DNA of 64,000 bases, taken from the NCBI RefSeq assembly GCF_002113375.1, contig NZ_NEHO01000001.1, forward strand, positions 218,950 through 282,949, in the 5' to 3' direction. The notes beneath the pieces were generated by a model, which was given only the letters and a program-made list of their open reading frames with translations, had not been told where the DNA came from and made no database searches. How positions within the stretch are numbered: the stretch's first letter is position 1; each line of letters begins with the position of its first letter. This DNA is from Pseudomonas sp. R37(2017). GTDB taxonomy: Bacteria; Pseudomonadota; Gammaproteobacteria; Pseudomonadales; Pseudomonadaceae. Below are positions 12,243 through 24,751 of the stretch, in pieces. A program made the position numbers and the translations under genes.

Positions 12243-14043
12243 AGAGTTCCCCGGCGTTGATCAATCCATCGCTGAACTGCAATGCCGCCAACCGCGCATA
12301 CAACGCATTGCTGGCAATCAGTTCCTGATGGGTGCCCACCGCCACTAGCTTCCCCTGGTCCATCACCGCGATCCGGTCGGCGTTTTTCACCGTGGCCAGG
12401 CGATGGGCGATGACCAGGGTGGTACGGTTTTTCATCAGGCTTGGCAGCGCCTGCTGGATCAGGTGTTCACTCTGGGCGTCGAGCGCACTGGTAGCTTCGT
12501 CGAGGAGCAGGATCGGGGCATCCACCAGCAACGCCCGGGCGATGGCCAGGCGTTGGCGCTGGCCACCGGACAAGCCGAGACCGCCATCCCCCAGATGCGT
12601 CTGGTAACCGTTGGGCATGGCCTCGATGAAGTCATGGGCGTAAGCGATTCTTGCCGCTTCCTGTACCTCGGCCAGGGTCGCCTTCGGATTGCCGTAGCGG
12701 AGGTTTTCTTCAATGCTGCCGAAAAACAGCGCCGGGGTTTGCGACACCAGGGCGAAGCAGCGGCGCAGATCCAGCGGATCAAGCTGAGTCAACGACACGC
12801 CGTCGAGCAGTATGTGCCCCTCGGCCGGGTCGTAAAAACGCAGCAGCAAGTCATACACCGTCGATTTGCCGGCCCCTGATGGCCCGACCAGCGCCAGCGT
12901 CTCACCGGCATTGACCGTCAGGCTCAAGCCGTCGACGGCATAGCTGTCCGGCCGCGACGGGTAGGAAAAACGCACATTTTGCAGCTGCAGATGGCCGTCG
13001 ACCCGGTCCGGCAGTGTCACCCTGCCTGTCACCGGCGGCAGGATGATGTTTTCCGAACGCAGTAATTCGGCAATCCGCTCGGCTGCGCCGGCTGCCCGCT
13101 GCAGCTCGCCAATCACCTCGCTCAACGTGCCGAACGCACTGCCGACGATCAGGCTGTAGAACACGAACGCCGCCAACTCGCCCGCGGAAATTCGCCCGGC
13201 GATGACGTCCATGCCGCCAACCCAGAGCATCACCCCGACCGCACCCAGGACCAGCACGATCACCAGGGTAATCAGCCAGGCCCGCTGGAAGATGCGTTTG
13301 CGCGCGGTGTTGAACGCCTCCTCCACCGTCACGGCAAACCGGCGCTCATCCTGAGCCTGATGGTTGTAGGCCTGCACGGTCTTGATCTGTCCCAGGGTTT
13401 CCGACACGTAGCTGCCGATATCGGCAATCCGATCCTGACTCAGGCGTGAGAGATTACGCACCCGGCGCCCGAAGATCAGGATGGGTGCGATCACCAGGGG
13501 CAAGGCCACCACCACGATGCTGGTGAGCTTGGGGTTGGTGATGAACAACAGGACAATCCCGCCTATCACCATCAACAGATTGCGCAGGAACAACGACAGC
13601 GATGACCCGATGACCGATTGCAGCAACGTAGTATCGGCGGTCAGGCGGGACTGGATTTCGGAACTGCGGTTGTCTTCGTAGAACCCCGGATGCAGGTAAA
13701 TCAGATGATTGAACACCTGGCGCCGGATATCCGCCACGCAGCGCTCGCCAATCCACGACACCAGGTAGAACCGCGCAAACGTACCGATTGCCAACCCCAG
13801 CACCAACAGCATGAACAGAGCGATGGATTGATTGAGCAGATGCGGTGACTGGGTCATGAACCCCTCGTCCACCAGCAGACGGATACCCTGCCCCATGGAC
13901 AGGGTGATGCCTGCGGTGACGATCAACGCCAGCAACGCGCCAAAGGCCTGCCAGCGATACGGCGCAATGAAACGAATGGCCAGGCGAACAGCGCGGCGGT
14001 GACGGGCAGAGAACATCGCATTCATCCAGGACAAAGCAATCAT
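12238..14043 (-). CDS. Exporter-type ABC half-transporter (MsbA-like), substrate unknown
   Basis: A 601-residue fusion of a six-helix transmembrane domain (about 20-310) and an ATPase domain. Walker A is GPSGAGKST near residue 386, the signature LSGGQRQRLAIARALL, Walker B ILLLDEATSALD, and the switch histidine is in IAHRLATV. The half-transporter must dimerise. The family includes lipid A, drug and peptide exporters; nothing here decides the substrate. The start is uncertain: ATGs at 14043, 14025 and 14016 are all possible and none has a clear ribosome site. The final codons run into a REP arm, which supplies the TAG stop, so the C-terminus may have been trimmed or extended by the repeat. Confidence 0.9.
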   Translation of the reverse strand: MIALSWMNAMFSARHRRAVRLAIRFIAPYRWQAFGALLALIVTAGITLSMGQGIRLLVDEGFMTQSPHLLNQSIALFMLLVLGLAIGTFARFYLVSWIGERCVADIRRQVFNHLIYLHPGFYEDNRSSEIQSRLTADTTLLQSVIGSSLSLFLRNLLMVIGGIVLLFITNPKLTSIVVVALPLVIAPILIFGRRVRNLSRLSQDRIADIGSYVSETLGQIKTVQAYNHQAQDERRFAVTVEEAFNTARKRIFQRAWLITLVIVLVLGAVGVMLWVGGMDVIAGRISAGELAAFVFYSLIVGSAFGTLSEVIGELQRAAGAAERIAELLRSENIILPPVTGRVTLPDRVDGHLQLQNVRFSYPSRPDSYAVDGLSLTVNAGETLALVGPSGAGKSTVYDLLLRFYDPAEGHILLDGVSLTQLDPLDLRRCFALVSQTPALFFGSIEENLRYGNPKATLAEVQEAARIAYAHDFIEAMPNGYQTHLGDGGLGLSGGQRQRLAIARALLVDAPILLLDEATSALDAQSEHLIQQALPSLMKNRTTLVIAHRLATVKNADRIAVMDQGKLVAVGTHQELIASNALYARLAALQFSDGLINAGELL

Positions 14044-14277
14044 CAGGGTCAGCCTATGCCGCTCAATGGGGTGGCTCGCTGCAAATCACAATGAGTCAGG
14101 TTAATTATGTCCACCCACACTAGAGGCTAGACGCTATTGGTCTAAAGTTCGGGTAGCCACGAGAAGGCATTTCTGCTGGACTGGTTCTGTCCCCCCCGGA
14201 AAGATCGCAGGGAGTTGTCACAGCCCGGTCACCTGGAGGTTCTACAGTAACCACACAACCTGATGAGGAGACAGGCC

Positions 14278-14457
14278 ATGTCCTTGCAATACAGCAGCGA
14301 CGACAAGATTCAAGTGATCCGCACGCATCCAGACCAGTCTCTGGGTTGCTCGATTATTGACGAGCAGGGTCGCGAAGTACCGATCACTGAAGAGATGATC
14401 CAGAAAGCTTGCAAAGAACTGGAAAAGCGCTTGGTCAAGCCTGCCGAACAAAAGTGA
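14278..14457 (+). CDS. Small conserved protein (PA1571-like), function unknown
   Basis: A 59-residue protein starting MSLQYSSDDKIQVIRTHPDQ, with a central GCSIIDEQGREVPITEEMI segment and a basic helical C-terminus (ACKELEKRLVKPAEQK). It resembles a small pseudomonad protein remembered as the PA1571 family; this is recall, not a search. GAGGAGACAGGCC precedes the ATG at 14278. The gene stands alone between two leftward genes and ends at its own strong terminator, which argues for a real expressed gene. No membrane segment, signal peptide or metal motif is seen, and no function is proposed. Confidence 0.8.
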   Translation: MSLQYSSDDKIQVIRTHPDQSLGCSIIDEQGREVPITEEMIQKACKELEKRLVKPAEQK

Positions 14458-14476
14458 TATAGCCACCGTCTTCATG

Positions 14477-14504
14477 ACCCGGCCCATTGTTGGCCGGGTT
14501 TTTT
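14477..14504 (+). terminator. Terminator of the small gene at 14278
   Basis: ACCCGGCC (14477-14484) pairs with GGCCGGGT (14492-14499), followed by TTTTTT. Confidence 0.9.
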
Positions 14505-14540
14505 ATGTCTGCGTATCCAATCCGGGACCGTGGCACGCCC

Positions 14541-14630
14541 TTCGCGAGCAGGCTCGCTCCCACAAAGAATCCGGGCCACAACATTTGCATCCAGTATTGA
14601 CCCCTGTGGGAGCGAGCCTGCTCGCGAAGG
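14541..14630. repeat. Paired REP (GTGGGAGCGAGC type)
   Basis: TTCGCGAGCAGGCTCGCTCCCACA and its inverted partner TGTGGGAGCGAGCCTGCTCGCGAA flank a 40-base interior unrelated to the other REPIN interiors. It sits just after the 3' end of pdxB. Confidence 0.88.
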
Positions 14631-14645
14631 GGCCGCCACGCTCGA

Positions 14646-15788
14646 TCAGATTGCCGTCGCCCCCAACGCCGCCACAATCCTGTGCAACTCCGGCGAATGA
14701 CCCTCGATCCGCACCTGCAATCCGTCGATCTCCCGGCGCGACGGATACTGCTTGCGCAGCCTGTCGAATGCCGCTCGCTGCTCGCTGACACTGCCGACCA
14801 GGCTGCGACGGAAATCCGCATCGTCACGACGCGGGTCATACACGCCACGGCACAGCATCGCCAACGCCCAGGCCGGGTCGCTTTGCGCATTGAGGGTCAC
14901 GTGCGACAGCCAGGGCGCCGGCAGCAAATCGTTCAGGCTGACACGGGGCGGTTGCCCGAGGAAGTCGCAATACGCGTCATAAATCTGCGCGGTTCCGCGC
15001 TGCTTGCCATCGAGGCTGTAACCGGCAATGTGCGGCGTTGCCAGCACGCACAGCTCGGCCAGCGCCAAGTCGACCTCAGGCTCGCCTTCCCAGACATCGA
15101 GCACCGCTTGCAGGTCTTCGCGCACCAACAATACATCGCGCAGGGCGGCATTGTTGACCACCGGCCCACGACTGGCATTGATCAGCCAGGTACCGGGCTT
15201 GAGTTGATTCAGACGTTTTTCATCGAACAAATGCCAGGTCGCTTGTTGGCCCTGCCTGGTCAACGGCGTATGCAGGCTGATGACATCGCACGCTTCGACG
15301 ATCTGCTCAAGGCTGACGTAGTCTCCCCCTTCAGCGGCCTGCCGTGGCGGATCGCACACCAGCACCTTCCAGCCCAGGCCTTGCAGGACCTTGACCAGCC
15401 GCCCGCCCACTTCGCCGGCACCGACCACGCCGTAGGTACGCCGGGCCAGGTCGACACCCTCGATTTCGGCCAGGGTCAGCAAGCTGCCGAGCACATAGTC
15501 GACCACGCCGCGGGCATTGCAGCCCGGAGCGCTGGACCAGGTGATACCGGCTTGTTGAAAGTAATCCAGGTCCAGATGATCGGTGCCGATGGTGCAAGTA
15601 CCGACAAAACGCACTTTGCTGCCTTCAAGCAGCGCGCGATTGACGTTGGTCACCGAGCGCACCAACAGCACCTCGGCCTGCTCGACCATCGCACGGTCAA
15701 TGGCGCGCCCCGGCACCCGGCGGATTTCACCGAAGCCTTCAAAGAAGGCATCGAGCAGGGGAATATTTTCGTCGGCAACAATCAACAT
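14646..15788 (-). CDS. pdxB: Erythronate-4-phosphate dehydrogenase PdxB
   Basis: Second step of DXP-dependent pyridoxal phosphate synthesis: oxidises 4-phosphoerythronate to 2-oxo-3-hydroxy-4-phosphobutanoate. It has 380 residues, as usual for PdxB. It opens [20 protein letters not shown] and has a D-2-hydroxyacid dehydrogenase fold with NAD-binding [13 protein letters not shown], catalytic Arg in INASRGPVV and catalytic His in [12 protein letters not shown]. The last 100 residues form the PdxB-specific dimerisation domain. GGAG precedes the ATG at 15788. Monocistronic, with repeat elements at both ends. Confidence 0.96.
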   Translation of the reverse strand: MLIVADENIPLLDAFFEGFGEIRRVPGRAIDRAMVEQAEVLLVRSVTNVNRALLEGSKVRFVGTCTIGTDHLDLDYFQQAGITWSSAPGCNARGVVDYVLGSLLTLAEIEGVDLARRTYGVVGAGEVGGRLVKVLQGLGWKVLVCDPPRQAAEGGDYVSLEQIVEACDVISLHTPLTRQGQQATWHLFDEKRLNQLKPGTWLINASRGPVVNNAALRDVLLVREDLQAVLDVWEGEPEVDLALAELCVLATPHIAGYSLDGKQRGTAQIYDAYCDFLGQPPRVSLNDLLPAPWLSHVTLNAQSDPAWALAMLCRGVYDPRRDDADFRRSLVGSVSEQRAAFDRLRKQYPSRREIDGLQVRIEGHSPELHRIVAALGATAI

Positions 15789-15834
15789 GGCGGGCTCCTT
15801 TGGCGGACCGGCAGTTTAGGCGCAGAATTCATTT

Positions 15835-15966
15835 CTGTGTAGGAGCGAGCATGCTCCGGGCGGCGTTCCGACGATGGTCGTCAACGATGACGCGGGATGC
15901 CTGAATGAACATGACATCCTTGCGTCCATCGTCGGAACGCCGCCCGGAGCTTGCTCGCTCCTACAG
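15835..15966. repeat. REPIN with long-stem arms
   Basis: Both arms carry GCTCCGGGCGGCGTTCCGACGATGG instead of the usual GCTCGCGATGG, which lengthens the hairpin. The interior keeps the TCGTCAACGATGACGCGGG core. It lies between pdxB and the divergent MATE gene, about 50 bases before the latter's pdxB-distal promoter region. Confidence 0.9.
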
Positions 15967-16069
15967 ACAGAGGGTTGCTTACAAATCGGTAACACGGGTC
16001 TTTTCCTGACTGGCGCGTCAACGCGTAGAATGCGCGCCTGTGCTTCAAAACCTTTTGGACGTTTCGCCA

Positions 16070-17473
16070 TTGAATCCTGTAATCGAAAATACCGCCGCCA
16101 TTGCGCCTGCGCGGACAACACCCGTACGCCTGGAACTCAAGGGCCTGCTCGGACTGGCCCTGCCCATCATGATCGCGCAACTGGCCACCACGGCCATGGG
16201 CTTCGTCGATGCAGTGATGGCCGGGCGCGTCAGCCCTCGGGACCTGGCCTCGGTAGCCCTGGGCAATTCGATCTGGATTCCGATCTACCTGTTGATATCC
16301 GGCGTCCTGCTGGCTACCACACCCAAGGTCGCGCAACGCTTTGGCGCCGGGCAGTTTGACCAGATCGGACCGCTGGTACGCCAGGCACTGTGGCTCGCAC
16401 TGTGTGTCGGCTTGATCGGCAGTGGCCTGCTGCTCGGCGCCGAGCCGATCCTGCACTGGATGAAAGTCGATCCGCAATTGATCGAGCCGAGCATGGGTTA
16501 CCTGCACGGGATCGCTTTCGGATTTCCCGGCATGGCGTTCTATTACGTACTGCGCTGCTACAGCGATGGCATGGGGCGTACCCGTCCGAGCATGGTCATT
16601 GGCTTGTGCGGTCTGCTGCTGAATATCCCGCTGAACTATGCGTTGATCTACGGCCATTTCGGCGCACCAGCCCTGGGTGGCGTCGGTTGCGGCTGGGCCA
16701 GCGGCATCGTGATGTGGTTCATGGCGTTGAGCATGGCCGGCTGGACGTGCTGGGCCCCCTTCTATGCCCGCACCCGCGTACTGGTGCGCTTCGACCGGCC
16801 TGAATGGGCCGTGATCAAGCGCCTGGTCAGCATTGGCCTGCCGATCGGTATCGCCGTCTTCGCCGAGTCCAGCATCTTTGCGGTCATCGCCCTGTTGATC
16901 GGCAGTCTCGGGTCTACCGTGGTGGCAGGGCATCAAATCGCCCTGAACATCAGCTCGTTGCTGTTCATGATTCCTTACTCGCTGGGCATGGCCGTGACTG
17001 TGCGGGTCGGCCAGGCCCTGGGGGCCGGCAATCCCTGGCAGGCGCGCTTCGCGGCGAAGGTCGGCCTCGGCGCGGCACTGGTGTTCGCGGCGTTTTCAGC
17101 GAGCCTGATCCTTCTGTTGCGCGAACCGATCGCCTCGATCTACACGCCTGACCACAATGTGATCCAGATTGCGTCGATGCTGATTGTGTATGCCGCGCTG
17201 TATCAGTTTTCCGACGCCATCCAGGTGATCTGCGCAGGCGCGTTGCGTGGCTACCAGGACACCCGGGTGACGATGATCCTGACCTTGTTCGCCTATTGGG
17301 GCATTGGCCTGCCGGTCGGCTACGCGCTGGGACTGACCGACTGGTTCGCTCCGGCCAGCGGCCCGAGCGGGCTGTGGGAAGGGCTGATTGCCGGCTTGAG
17401 CTGTGCGGCGCTGATGCTGTCGATCCGCCTGACGCTCAGTGCGCGCCGGCGGATTCGTAACAGCCAGGGTTGA
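16070..17473 (+). CDS. MATE family multidrug efflux pump (PmpM/NorM-like)
   Basis: Inner-membrane cation-coupled exporter of drugs and dyes. About 467 residues form twelve hydrophobic segments in two similar halves, beginning at LKGLLGLALPIMIAQLATTA with the MATE-typical GFVDAVMAGR after it. The second half opens LVSIGLPIGIAVFAESSIF. It is closest to the Pseudomonas PmpM type. The start is not settled: a GTG at 16040 would add ten residues, but a TAGAAT at 16026-16031 looks like a -10 box, making that codon almost leaderless. The TTG at 16070 has GGA ten bases upstream and gives MNPVIENTAAIAP. Transcribed alone, followed by a REPIN. Confidence 0.9.
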   Translation: MNPVIENTAAIAPARTTPVRLELKGLLGLALPIMIAQLATTAMGFVDAVMAGRVSPRDLASVALGNSIWIPIYLLISGVLLATTPKVAQRFGAGQFDQIGPLVRQALWLALCVGLIGSGLLLGAEPILHWMKVDPQLIEPSMGYLHGIAFGFPGMAFYYVLRCYSDGMGRTRPSMVIGLCGLLLNIPLNYALIYGHFGAPALGGVGCGWASGIVMWFMALSMAGWTCWAPFYARTRVLVRFDRPEWAVIKRLVSIGLPIGIAVFAESSIFAVIALLIGSLGSTVVAGHQIALNISSLLFMIPYSLGMAVTVRVGQALGAGNPWQARFAAKVGLGAALVFAAFSASLILLLREPIASIYTPDHNVIQIASMLIVYAALYQFSDAIQVICAGALRGYQDTRVTMILTLFAYWGIGLPVGYALGLTDWFAPASGPSGLWEGLIAGLSCAALMLSIRLTLSARRRIRNSQG

Positions 17474-17483
17474 ACGCCGCAAC

Positions 17484-17586
17484 CCTGTAGGAGCGAGCAA
17501 GCTCGCGATGGACGACAGAGCGCCGCGGAGTATCAGGCAGTCAGCGGCATCGTTAACGTCCATCGCGAGCATGCTCGCTCCTACAG
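17484..17586. repeat. REPIN (TAGGAGCGAGC type)
   Basis: Two common arms, inverted, with the conserved interior (reverse orientation), in the convergent space between the MATE gene and tusA, where it may act as a bidirectional transcript end. Confidence 0.9.
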
Positions 17587-17595
17587 AGGTATTGG

Positions 17596-17847
17596 TTAAA
17601 CAGGCTTCTTGCGGATCCAGTACAGGTAGGTGCCTTTCTCTTCGTGCTGTGCCACCAGTTCGTGGTCGAGAAACACACAGAACTTGGGAATGTCGCGACG
17701 GGTCGACGGGTCGGTGGCAATCACCTTGAGCAGGCCGCCGGGCACCAGGTCACGGATGTGCTGGTGCAGCATCATCACCGGCTCGGGGCAGTTGAGGCCG
17801 GTGGCGTCGAGGGTGCCGTCTACCGGCGTATCAAGCATTTCACTCAT
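17596..17847 (-). CDS. tusA: Sulfurtransferase TusA
   Basis: Small cytoplasmic sulfur carrier of 83 residues. It accepts persulfide sulfur from cysteine desulfurase and passes it on, for example for 2-thiouridine in tRNA. The family motif LNCPEP contains the persulfide-carrying C20, and the C-terminus [10 protein letters not shown] is typical. GGAG precedes the ATG at 17847. It is followed downstream by a REPIN and preceded by rlmM's 3' end on the same strand 168 bases away, with a paired REP between, so it is probably transcribed on its own. Confidence 0.94.
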   Translation of the reverse strand: MSEMLDTPVDGTLDATGLNCPEPVMMLHQHIRDLVPGGLLKVIATDPSTRRDIPKFCVFLDHELVAQHEEKGTYLYWIRKKPV

Positions 17848-17910
17848 GATTCACTCCTGAAACTGGCCGGCATTGTCGCGCATTGCCGGGTGTAACGTCA
17901 TCTGTGGCAC

Positions 17911-18003
17911 CTGTGGGAGCGAGCCTGCTCGCGAATGCGGCGTGCCATTCAACAGGGATATTGACTGACCGGACGCTTTCGCGAGCAGGCTCGCTCCCAC
18001 AAG
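17911..18003. repeat. Paired REP (GTGGGAGCGAGC type)
   Basis: Inverted arms CTGTGGGAGCGAGCCTGCTC and the complement near 17979-18003, 12 bases beyond the rlmM stop codon and upstream of tusA. Confidence 0.88.
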
Positions 18004-18015
18004 GGGTCGCGTCAA

Positions 18016-19089
18016 TCAGCGGGACTTGGGCTTCTTCACGTCCAGCCGACGCAAATGGCAGGTCACTTCCTCACGGTCGTGGTACAGCTGCTTGCAGCCG
18101 ATCTCGACCTTGATGCCCCGCGCCTTGAATCCCTCGGCAATACGCTCGAGCAAACGCTTCACCTCGGCATAACGTTGCTTCATCGGCAGTTTGAGGTTGA
18201 CCACTGCCTCGCGGCAATGACCGTCGCCGATCCACTCTTCCAGCATCGCGGCATTGCGCGCCGGTTTCTCGACGATGTCGCAGACCATCCAGTCCACCGG
18301 TTGCTTGGGCTTGAAGGTGAAACCGTCGGCCATCAAGTGTTGCACCAGGCCGGTGTCCATCAGGCTTTCGGCCATCGGGCCGTTGTCGATGGCGGTCACC
18401 AACATGCCGCGATTGACCAGTTGCCAGGTCCAGCCACCGGGAGCAGCCCCGAGGTCAACGCCGGTCATGTCACTGTGCAGGCGCTCATCCCACTGGTCGC
18501 GCGGAATGAAGTGGTGCCAGGCCTCTTCCAGTTTGAGGGTCGAGCGGCTCGGCGCCTCGCGGGGGAATTTCAAACGGGGAATGCCCATCGGCCACATGGC
18601 CGAGTTGTTCGGCTCAGCCAGGCCCATGAACACTTCGCGACCGCTCTTGAAGGTCAGCAACAGTCGCGGCTTGTGCGCATCTTCCAGCAGTTTGCCGGCG
18701 GCCATCAGCGCCTTGCGCAGGTGCACTTCGAATTTCTTGCAGAAGTTCGACAGTTCCTTGCCGTCGTTGGTGTCGACCATTTCCAGCCACAGGCTGCCGC
18801 ACGGCGGAAAGTCCGCCATATGATCGAGGATCACGCTGATGCGGTCGGTTTCCGGCAGATCGATGAAAATCCCCCGGGCCCACTGGCGCGGAAAGATCAG
18901 CTCGGCGAAACGCTGTCCGTGCATCAGGCGCTCGGCGCCGTCTTCTTCGGTACAGACAAATTCGGCGCAGGCAGTTGCCGCCTTGGCCTTGGCATATCCG
19001 GCCACGTTCAGCCGAGCGGCAAGGTCGGAAATCTCGGAACAGACTTCGCCTTCGAAGCCCGGCCGGCAATGCATGAATAGGGTGTTCAT
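18016..19089 (-). CDS. rlmM: 23S rRNA C2498 2'-O-ribose methyltransferase RlmM
   Basis: SAM-dependent enzyme that methylates C2498 of 23S rRNA before ribosome assembly. 357 residues. It has an N-terminal THUMP-like domain (starting MNTLFMHCRPGFEGEVCSEIS) and a C-terminal Rossmann methyltransferase domain with the SAM motif GVDLGAAPGGWTWQL. The catalytic aspartate and lysine residues of this family lie in the following MVCDIVEKP and NLKLPMKQRY segments. The ATG at 19089 matches the family N-terminus; the longer in-frame extension is not conserved. Divergent from acnA. Confidence 0.94.
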   Translation of the reverse strand: MNTLFMHCRPGFEGEVCSEISDLAARLNVAGYAKAKAATACAEFVCTEEDGAERLMHGQRFAELIFPRQWARGIFIDLPETDRISVILDHMADFPPCGSLWLEMVDTNDGKELSNFCKKFEVHLRKALMAAGKLLEDAHKPRLLLTFKSGREVFMGLAEPNNSAMWPMGIPRLKFPREAPSRSTLKLEEAWHHFIPRDQWDERLHSDMTGVDLGAAPGGWTWQLVNRGMLVTAIDNGPMAESLMDTGLVQHLMADGFTFKPKQPVDWMVCDIVEKPARNAAMLEEWIGDGHCREAVVNLKLPMKQRYAEVKRLLERIAEGFKARGIKVEIGCKQLYHDREEVTCHLRRLDVKKPKSR

Positions 19090-19311
19090 TCTTACTCCTG
19101 GGCAATGGCGAGGAATTTCGGCCACTGCGCGATGCCCAGGCTTGCGTTGAAGCAAAGCCTGTCACGAAAACCGGCGCATGATAGCTGACTTCGGAACCTG
19201 GGGTCTGTCCATAGAGTCCAGTTATTAGCCAGCTACTTAAAACAGGGCTAGGTTTAAGGCTCTGTCCGTTCCCCCAGTCCGTAGCCGTGCGGACTCAAAG
19301 GAGTGATCGTA

Positions 19312-22053
<2,742 letters not shown>

Positions 22054-22060
22054 ACCGCCC

Positions 22061-22152
22061 CTGTAGGAGCGAGCATGCTCGCGATGGCGGTGTGTCAGGC
22101 GATGTAGATGTTGGCGGTACCGCCGTCATCGCGAGCATGCTCGCTCCTACAG
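22061..22152. repeat. REPIN (TAGGAGCGAGC type), short interior
   Basis: Two common arms in inverted orientation; the interior is shorter and diverged (GGCGGTGTGTCAGGCGATGT). Between acnA and aer. Confidence 0.88.
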
Positions 22153-22285
22153 AAGCAAATCTGTGCATAGGTAAAACCCTGACGCCCCAGTCATTTTGCG
22201 ACACGCTACTCATTGTTGAAAAATAATTTCAATATTTCGCCAGGCTTGCCGAAACCCTGTCAAAGCCTTGCGGAATGAAACAGCC

Positions 22286-23851
22286 ATGCGTAACAACCAA
22301 CCCATCACACAGCGCGAGCGGACGTTCCCGGCTCAGCAACGGTTGATTTCCACCACCGATGCCAAGGGCATGATCACCTACTGTAACGACGACTTCGTCG
22401 ACATCAGCGGATATTCCCGAGAGGAACTGATCCGCGCACCGCACAACCTGGTTCGTCACCCCGACGTCCCGGCGGCGGTGTTCGCACACATGTGGGCCAC
22501 GCTGAAACAAGGCTTGCCATGGATGGGCATTGTCAAGAATCGCTGCAAGAGCGGTGATCACTACTGGGTGAACGCCTATGTGACACCGATCTTCGAAGGC
22601 AATCAGGTGATCGGTTACGAGTCGGTGCGGGTCAAGCCCACCGCCGAACAGATCCGCCGCGCCGAAGCGCTCTACCAACGCATCAACCAGGGCAAGTCAG
22701 CCATTCCCTCCTCGGATAAATGGTTGCCGGTCCTGCAGGACTGGCTGCCGTTCATTCTGGTCAGCCAATTGAGCTTCATGATCGGTGCATCACTGAACTC
22801 CCAGTGGGGTTTTGCCCTGGCGGCCGGTCTTTCGGTGCCACTGGGCCTGATGGGCCTTCGCTGGCAACAGCGTGGCCTCAAGCGTTTGCTGCGCCTGGCC
22901 GAGCAGACTACGTCCGATCCGTTGATCGCTCAGATGTACACCGACAGTCGCGGCGATCAGGCACGACTGGAGATGTCCATCCTCAGTCAGGAAGCACGCC
23001 TGAAAACCTGCCTGACGCGCCTGCAGGACACGGCCGAACACCTGACCGATCAGGCCAGGCAATCCGATGCCCTGGCGCACAACAGCTCCAGTGGCCTGGA
23101 GCGTCAACGGGTCGAGACCGAGCAAGTGGCCACCGCGGTCAACCAGATGGCCGCGACTACCCAGGAAGTCGCCAGCCACGTACAACGCACCGCCGACGCC
23201 ACCCAGGAAGCCAATCGCCTGACCGGTCGTGGTCGTGACATTGCCGGGGAAACCCGCGAAGCCATCCAGCGCTTGTCAGTGGTGGTGGGTGAAACCGGCG
23301 TGACCGTGACGCAACTGGCCAAGGACAGCAACGAAATCGGTGGCGTGGTCGACGTGATCAAAGGCATCGCCGACCAGACCAACCTGCTGGCCCTGAACGC
23401 CGCCATCGAAGCCGCCCGTGCCGGCGAGATGGGTCGCGGTTTTGCGGTGGTGGCCGACGAAGTCCGTCAACTGGCGCAACGCACCAGCGAGTCCACCGGA
23501 CAGATTCATGCGCTGATCGCCAAGCTCCAGCAAACCGCCGGCACCGCCGTGCAGACCATGGAAGCCGGCCATCGTCAGGCTGAAGAAGGCGTGGCGCGGG
23601 TACTGGAAGCGGACCAGGCTCTGGTGGGGATCAGCGAGGCGGTGGCCAACATCACCGACATGACCACCCAGATCGCTGCCGCGACCGAAGAGCAAAGTGC
23701 CGTGGCTGAAGAAATCAGCCGCAACATCAGCAATATCTCGGAGCTGGCGGACCAGACTTCGGAGCAGGCGCAGAACTCGGCGTTGCTCAGCGAAGAACTG
23801 ACCAAGACAGCGAACACCCAGTATTCGTTGGTGGAGCGGTTCAACCGCTGA
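22286..23851 (+). CDS. aer: Aerotaxis receptor Aer
   Basis: Membrane energy and oxygen taxis transducer, 521 residues, the length of pseudomonad Aer. The N-terminal PAS domain (about 20-115) has the FAD-type Aer signature [17 protein letters not shown] followed by [11 protein letters not shown] hydrophobic hairpin (about 158-200, [18 protein letters not shown] onward) anchors it in the inner membrane with both ends cytoplasmic. The C-terminal signalling tip reads [20 protein letters not shown] and [17 protein letters not shown]. The ATG at 22286 is chosen; an upstream TTG in frame lacks support. Its position beside respiratory genes fits a redox-sensing role. Confidence 0.95.
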   Translation: MRNNQPITQRERTFPAQQRLISTTDAKGMITYCNDDFVDISGYSREELIRAPHNLVRHPDVPAAVFAHMWATLKQGLPWMGIVKNRCKSGDHYWVNAYVTPIFEGNQVIGYESVRVKPTAEQIRRAEALYQRINQGKSAIPSSDKWLPVLQDWLPFILVSQLSFMIGASLNSQWGFALAAGLSVPLGLMGLRWQQRGLKRLLRLAEQTTSDPLIAQMYTDSRGDQARLEMSILSQEARLKTCLTRLQDTAEHLTDQARQSDALAHNSSSGLERQRVETEQVATAVNQMAATTQEVASHVQRTADATQEANRLTGRGRDIAGETREAIQRLSVVVGETGVTVTQLAKDSNEIGGVVDVIKGIADQTNLLALNAAIEAARAGEMGRGFAVVADEVRQLAQRTSESTGQIHALIAKLQQTAGTAVQTMEAGHRQAEEGVARVLEADQALVGISEAVANITDMTTQIAAATEEQSAVAEEISRNISNISELADQTSEQAQNSALLSEELTKTANTQYSLVERFNR

Positions 23852-23878
23852 TTTGTGATGTTGCCTGGCAGATCGTAT

Positions 23879-23951
23879 TCGCGAGCAGGCTCGCTCCCAC
23901 AGTGGACCCGGGCGGCACACAAACTCCTGTGGGAGCGAGCCTGCTCGCGAA
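23879..23951. repeat. Paired REP (GTGGGAGCGAGC type)
   Basis: Two inverted arms with a short interior, between the convergent ends of aer and the hydrolase gene. Confidence 0.88.
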
Positions 23952-23976
23952 GAGGCCCTCACTGGCACTACAAACC

Positions 23977-24654
23977 TCACTGGAGAAACGCAGCAACCCT
24001 CCCCGCCGCAGCCACCAAATGCTGCTCATGGGTAAACCCGGAAGCCTTCAATGGCTTCAAGTCATGATCCCCCGCCGTCAGCCACAACAACTCAATGCTC
24101 GGCGATAGCGCATACCCCTCCACCGTCTCACGATTGCCCAGCGCATCGCGCTCACCCTGCACGATCAAGGTCCGGGTTTTCAGCCCCGCCAGATGTTCGA
24201 CCCGTGGCTTTTCCGGCTTGCCCACCGCATGGAACGGATACCCCAGGCACACCAGCGCATCCGCTCCCAGTTCATCGGCCAGCAGACTGGCCATGCGCCC
24301 ACCCATGGACTTGCCGCCAATGGCCAAAGCCCCAGTGACATGGCGTCGCACCTGGCTGTACACCTCACGCCAGCATTCCAGCAGTTTCGGCGCCGGGTTT
24401 GGCGGGCGTTTACCGCCGTCGATGCGCCGTTGCGCCATGTACGCAAACTCGAAGCGCAATACGTTCACGCCCTGTGCAGCAAGGCGTGCAGCCATGTCGC
24501 TCATCCAGTCGCTGTCCATCGGTGCGCCGGCGCCATGGGCGAGGATCAGCGTCACCGAAGCCTTGCCAGCGGCGGCATTCCACAACCATCCATGATCCCG
24601 CACGCACTGCGCCCATTGATCCCCGTCAATACTGGCCTTGTGCTCTTTGTCCAT
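23977..24654 (-). CDS. Alpha/beta hydrolase, KANL3/Tex30-like
   Basis: A 225-residue cytoplasmic hydrolase of unknown substrate. After MDKEHKASIDGDQWAQ comes the oxyanion-loop motif LILAHGAGAPMDSDWM. The nucleophile serine is in GGKSMGGRMAS, the acid lies in the IVQGERDALGN segment and the histidine in GDHDLKPLK. This order is that of the Tex30/KANL3 dienelactone-hydrolase-like family. The ATG at 24654 is chosen because the longer form adds a low-complexity Arg-rich leader. Divergent from ccoN-2, with about 97 bases shared upstream. No signal peptide. Confidence 0.87.
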   Translation of the reverse strand: MDKEHKASIDGDQWAQCVRDHGWLWNAAAGKASVTLILAHGAGAPMDSDWMSDMAARLAAQGVNVLRFEFAYMAQRRIDGGKRPPNPAPKLLECWREVYSQVRRHVTGALAIGGKSMGGRMASLLADELGADALVCLGYPFHAVGKPEKPRVEHLAGLKTRTLIVQGERDALGNRETVEGYALSPSIELLWLTAGDHDLKPLKASGFTHEQHLVAAAGRVAAFLQ

Positions 24655-24751
24655 GCTTGCCTCGCTTTCAGTCTGCCTATAACTCCGGCCGAAGGGTGCG
24701 TTGCCTTGCGCTGCGCGCTCACTTCTTCGGCTGAACCGTGGATGGGGAACC

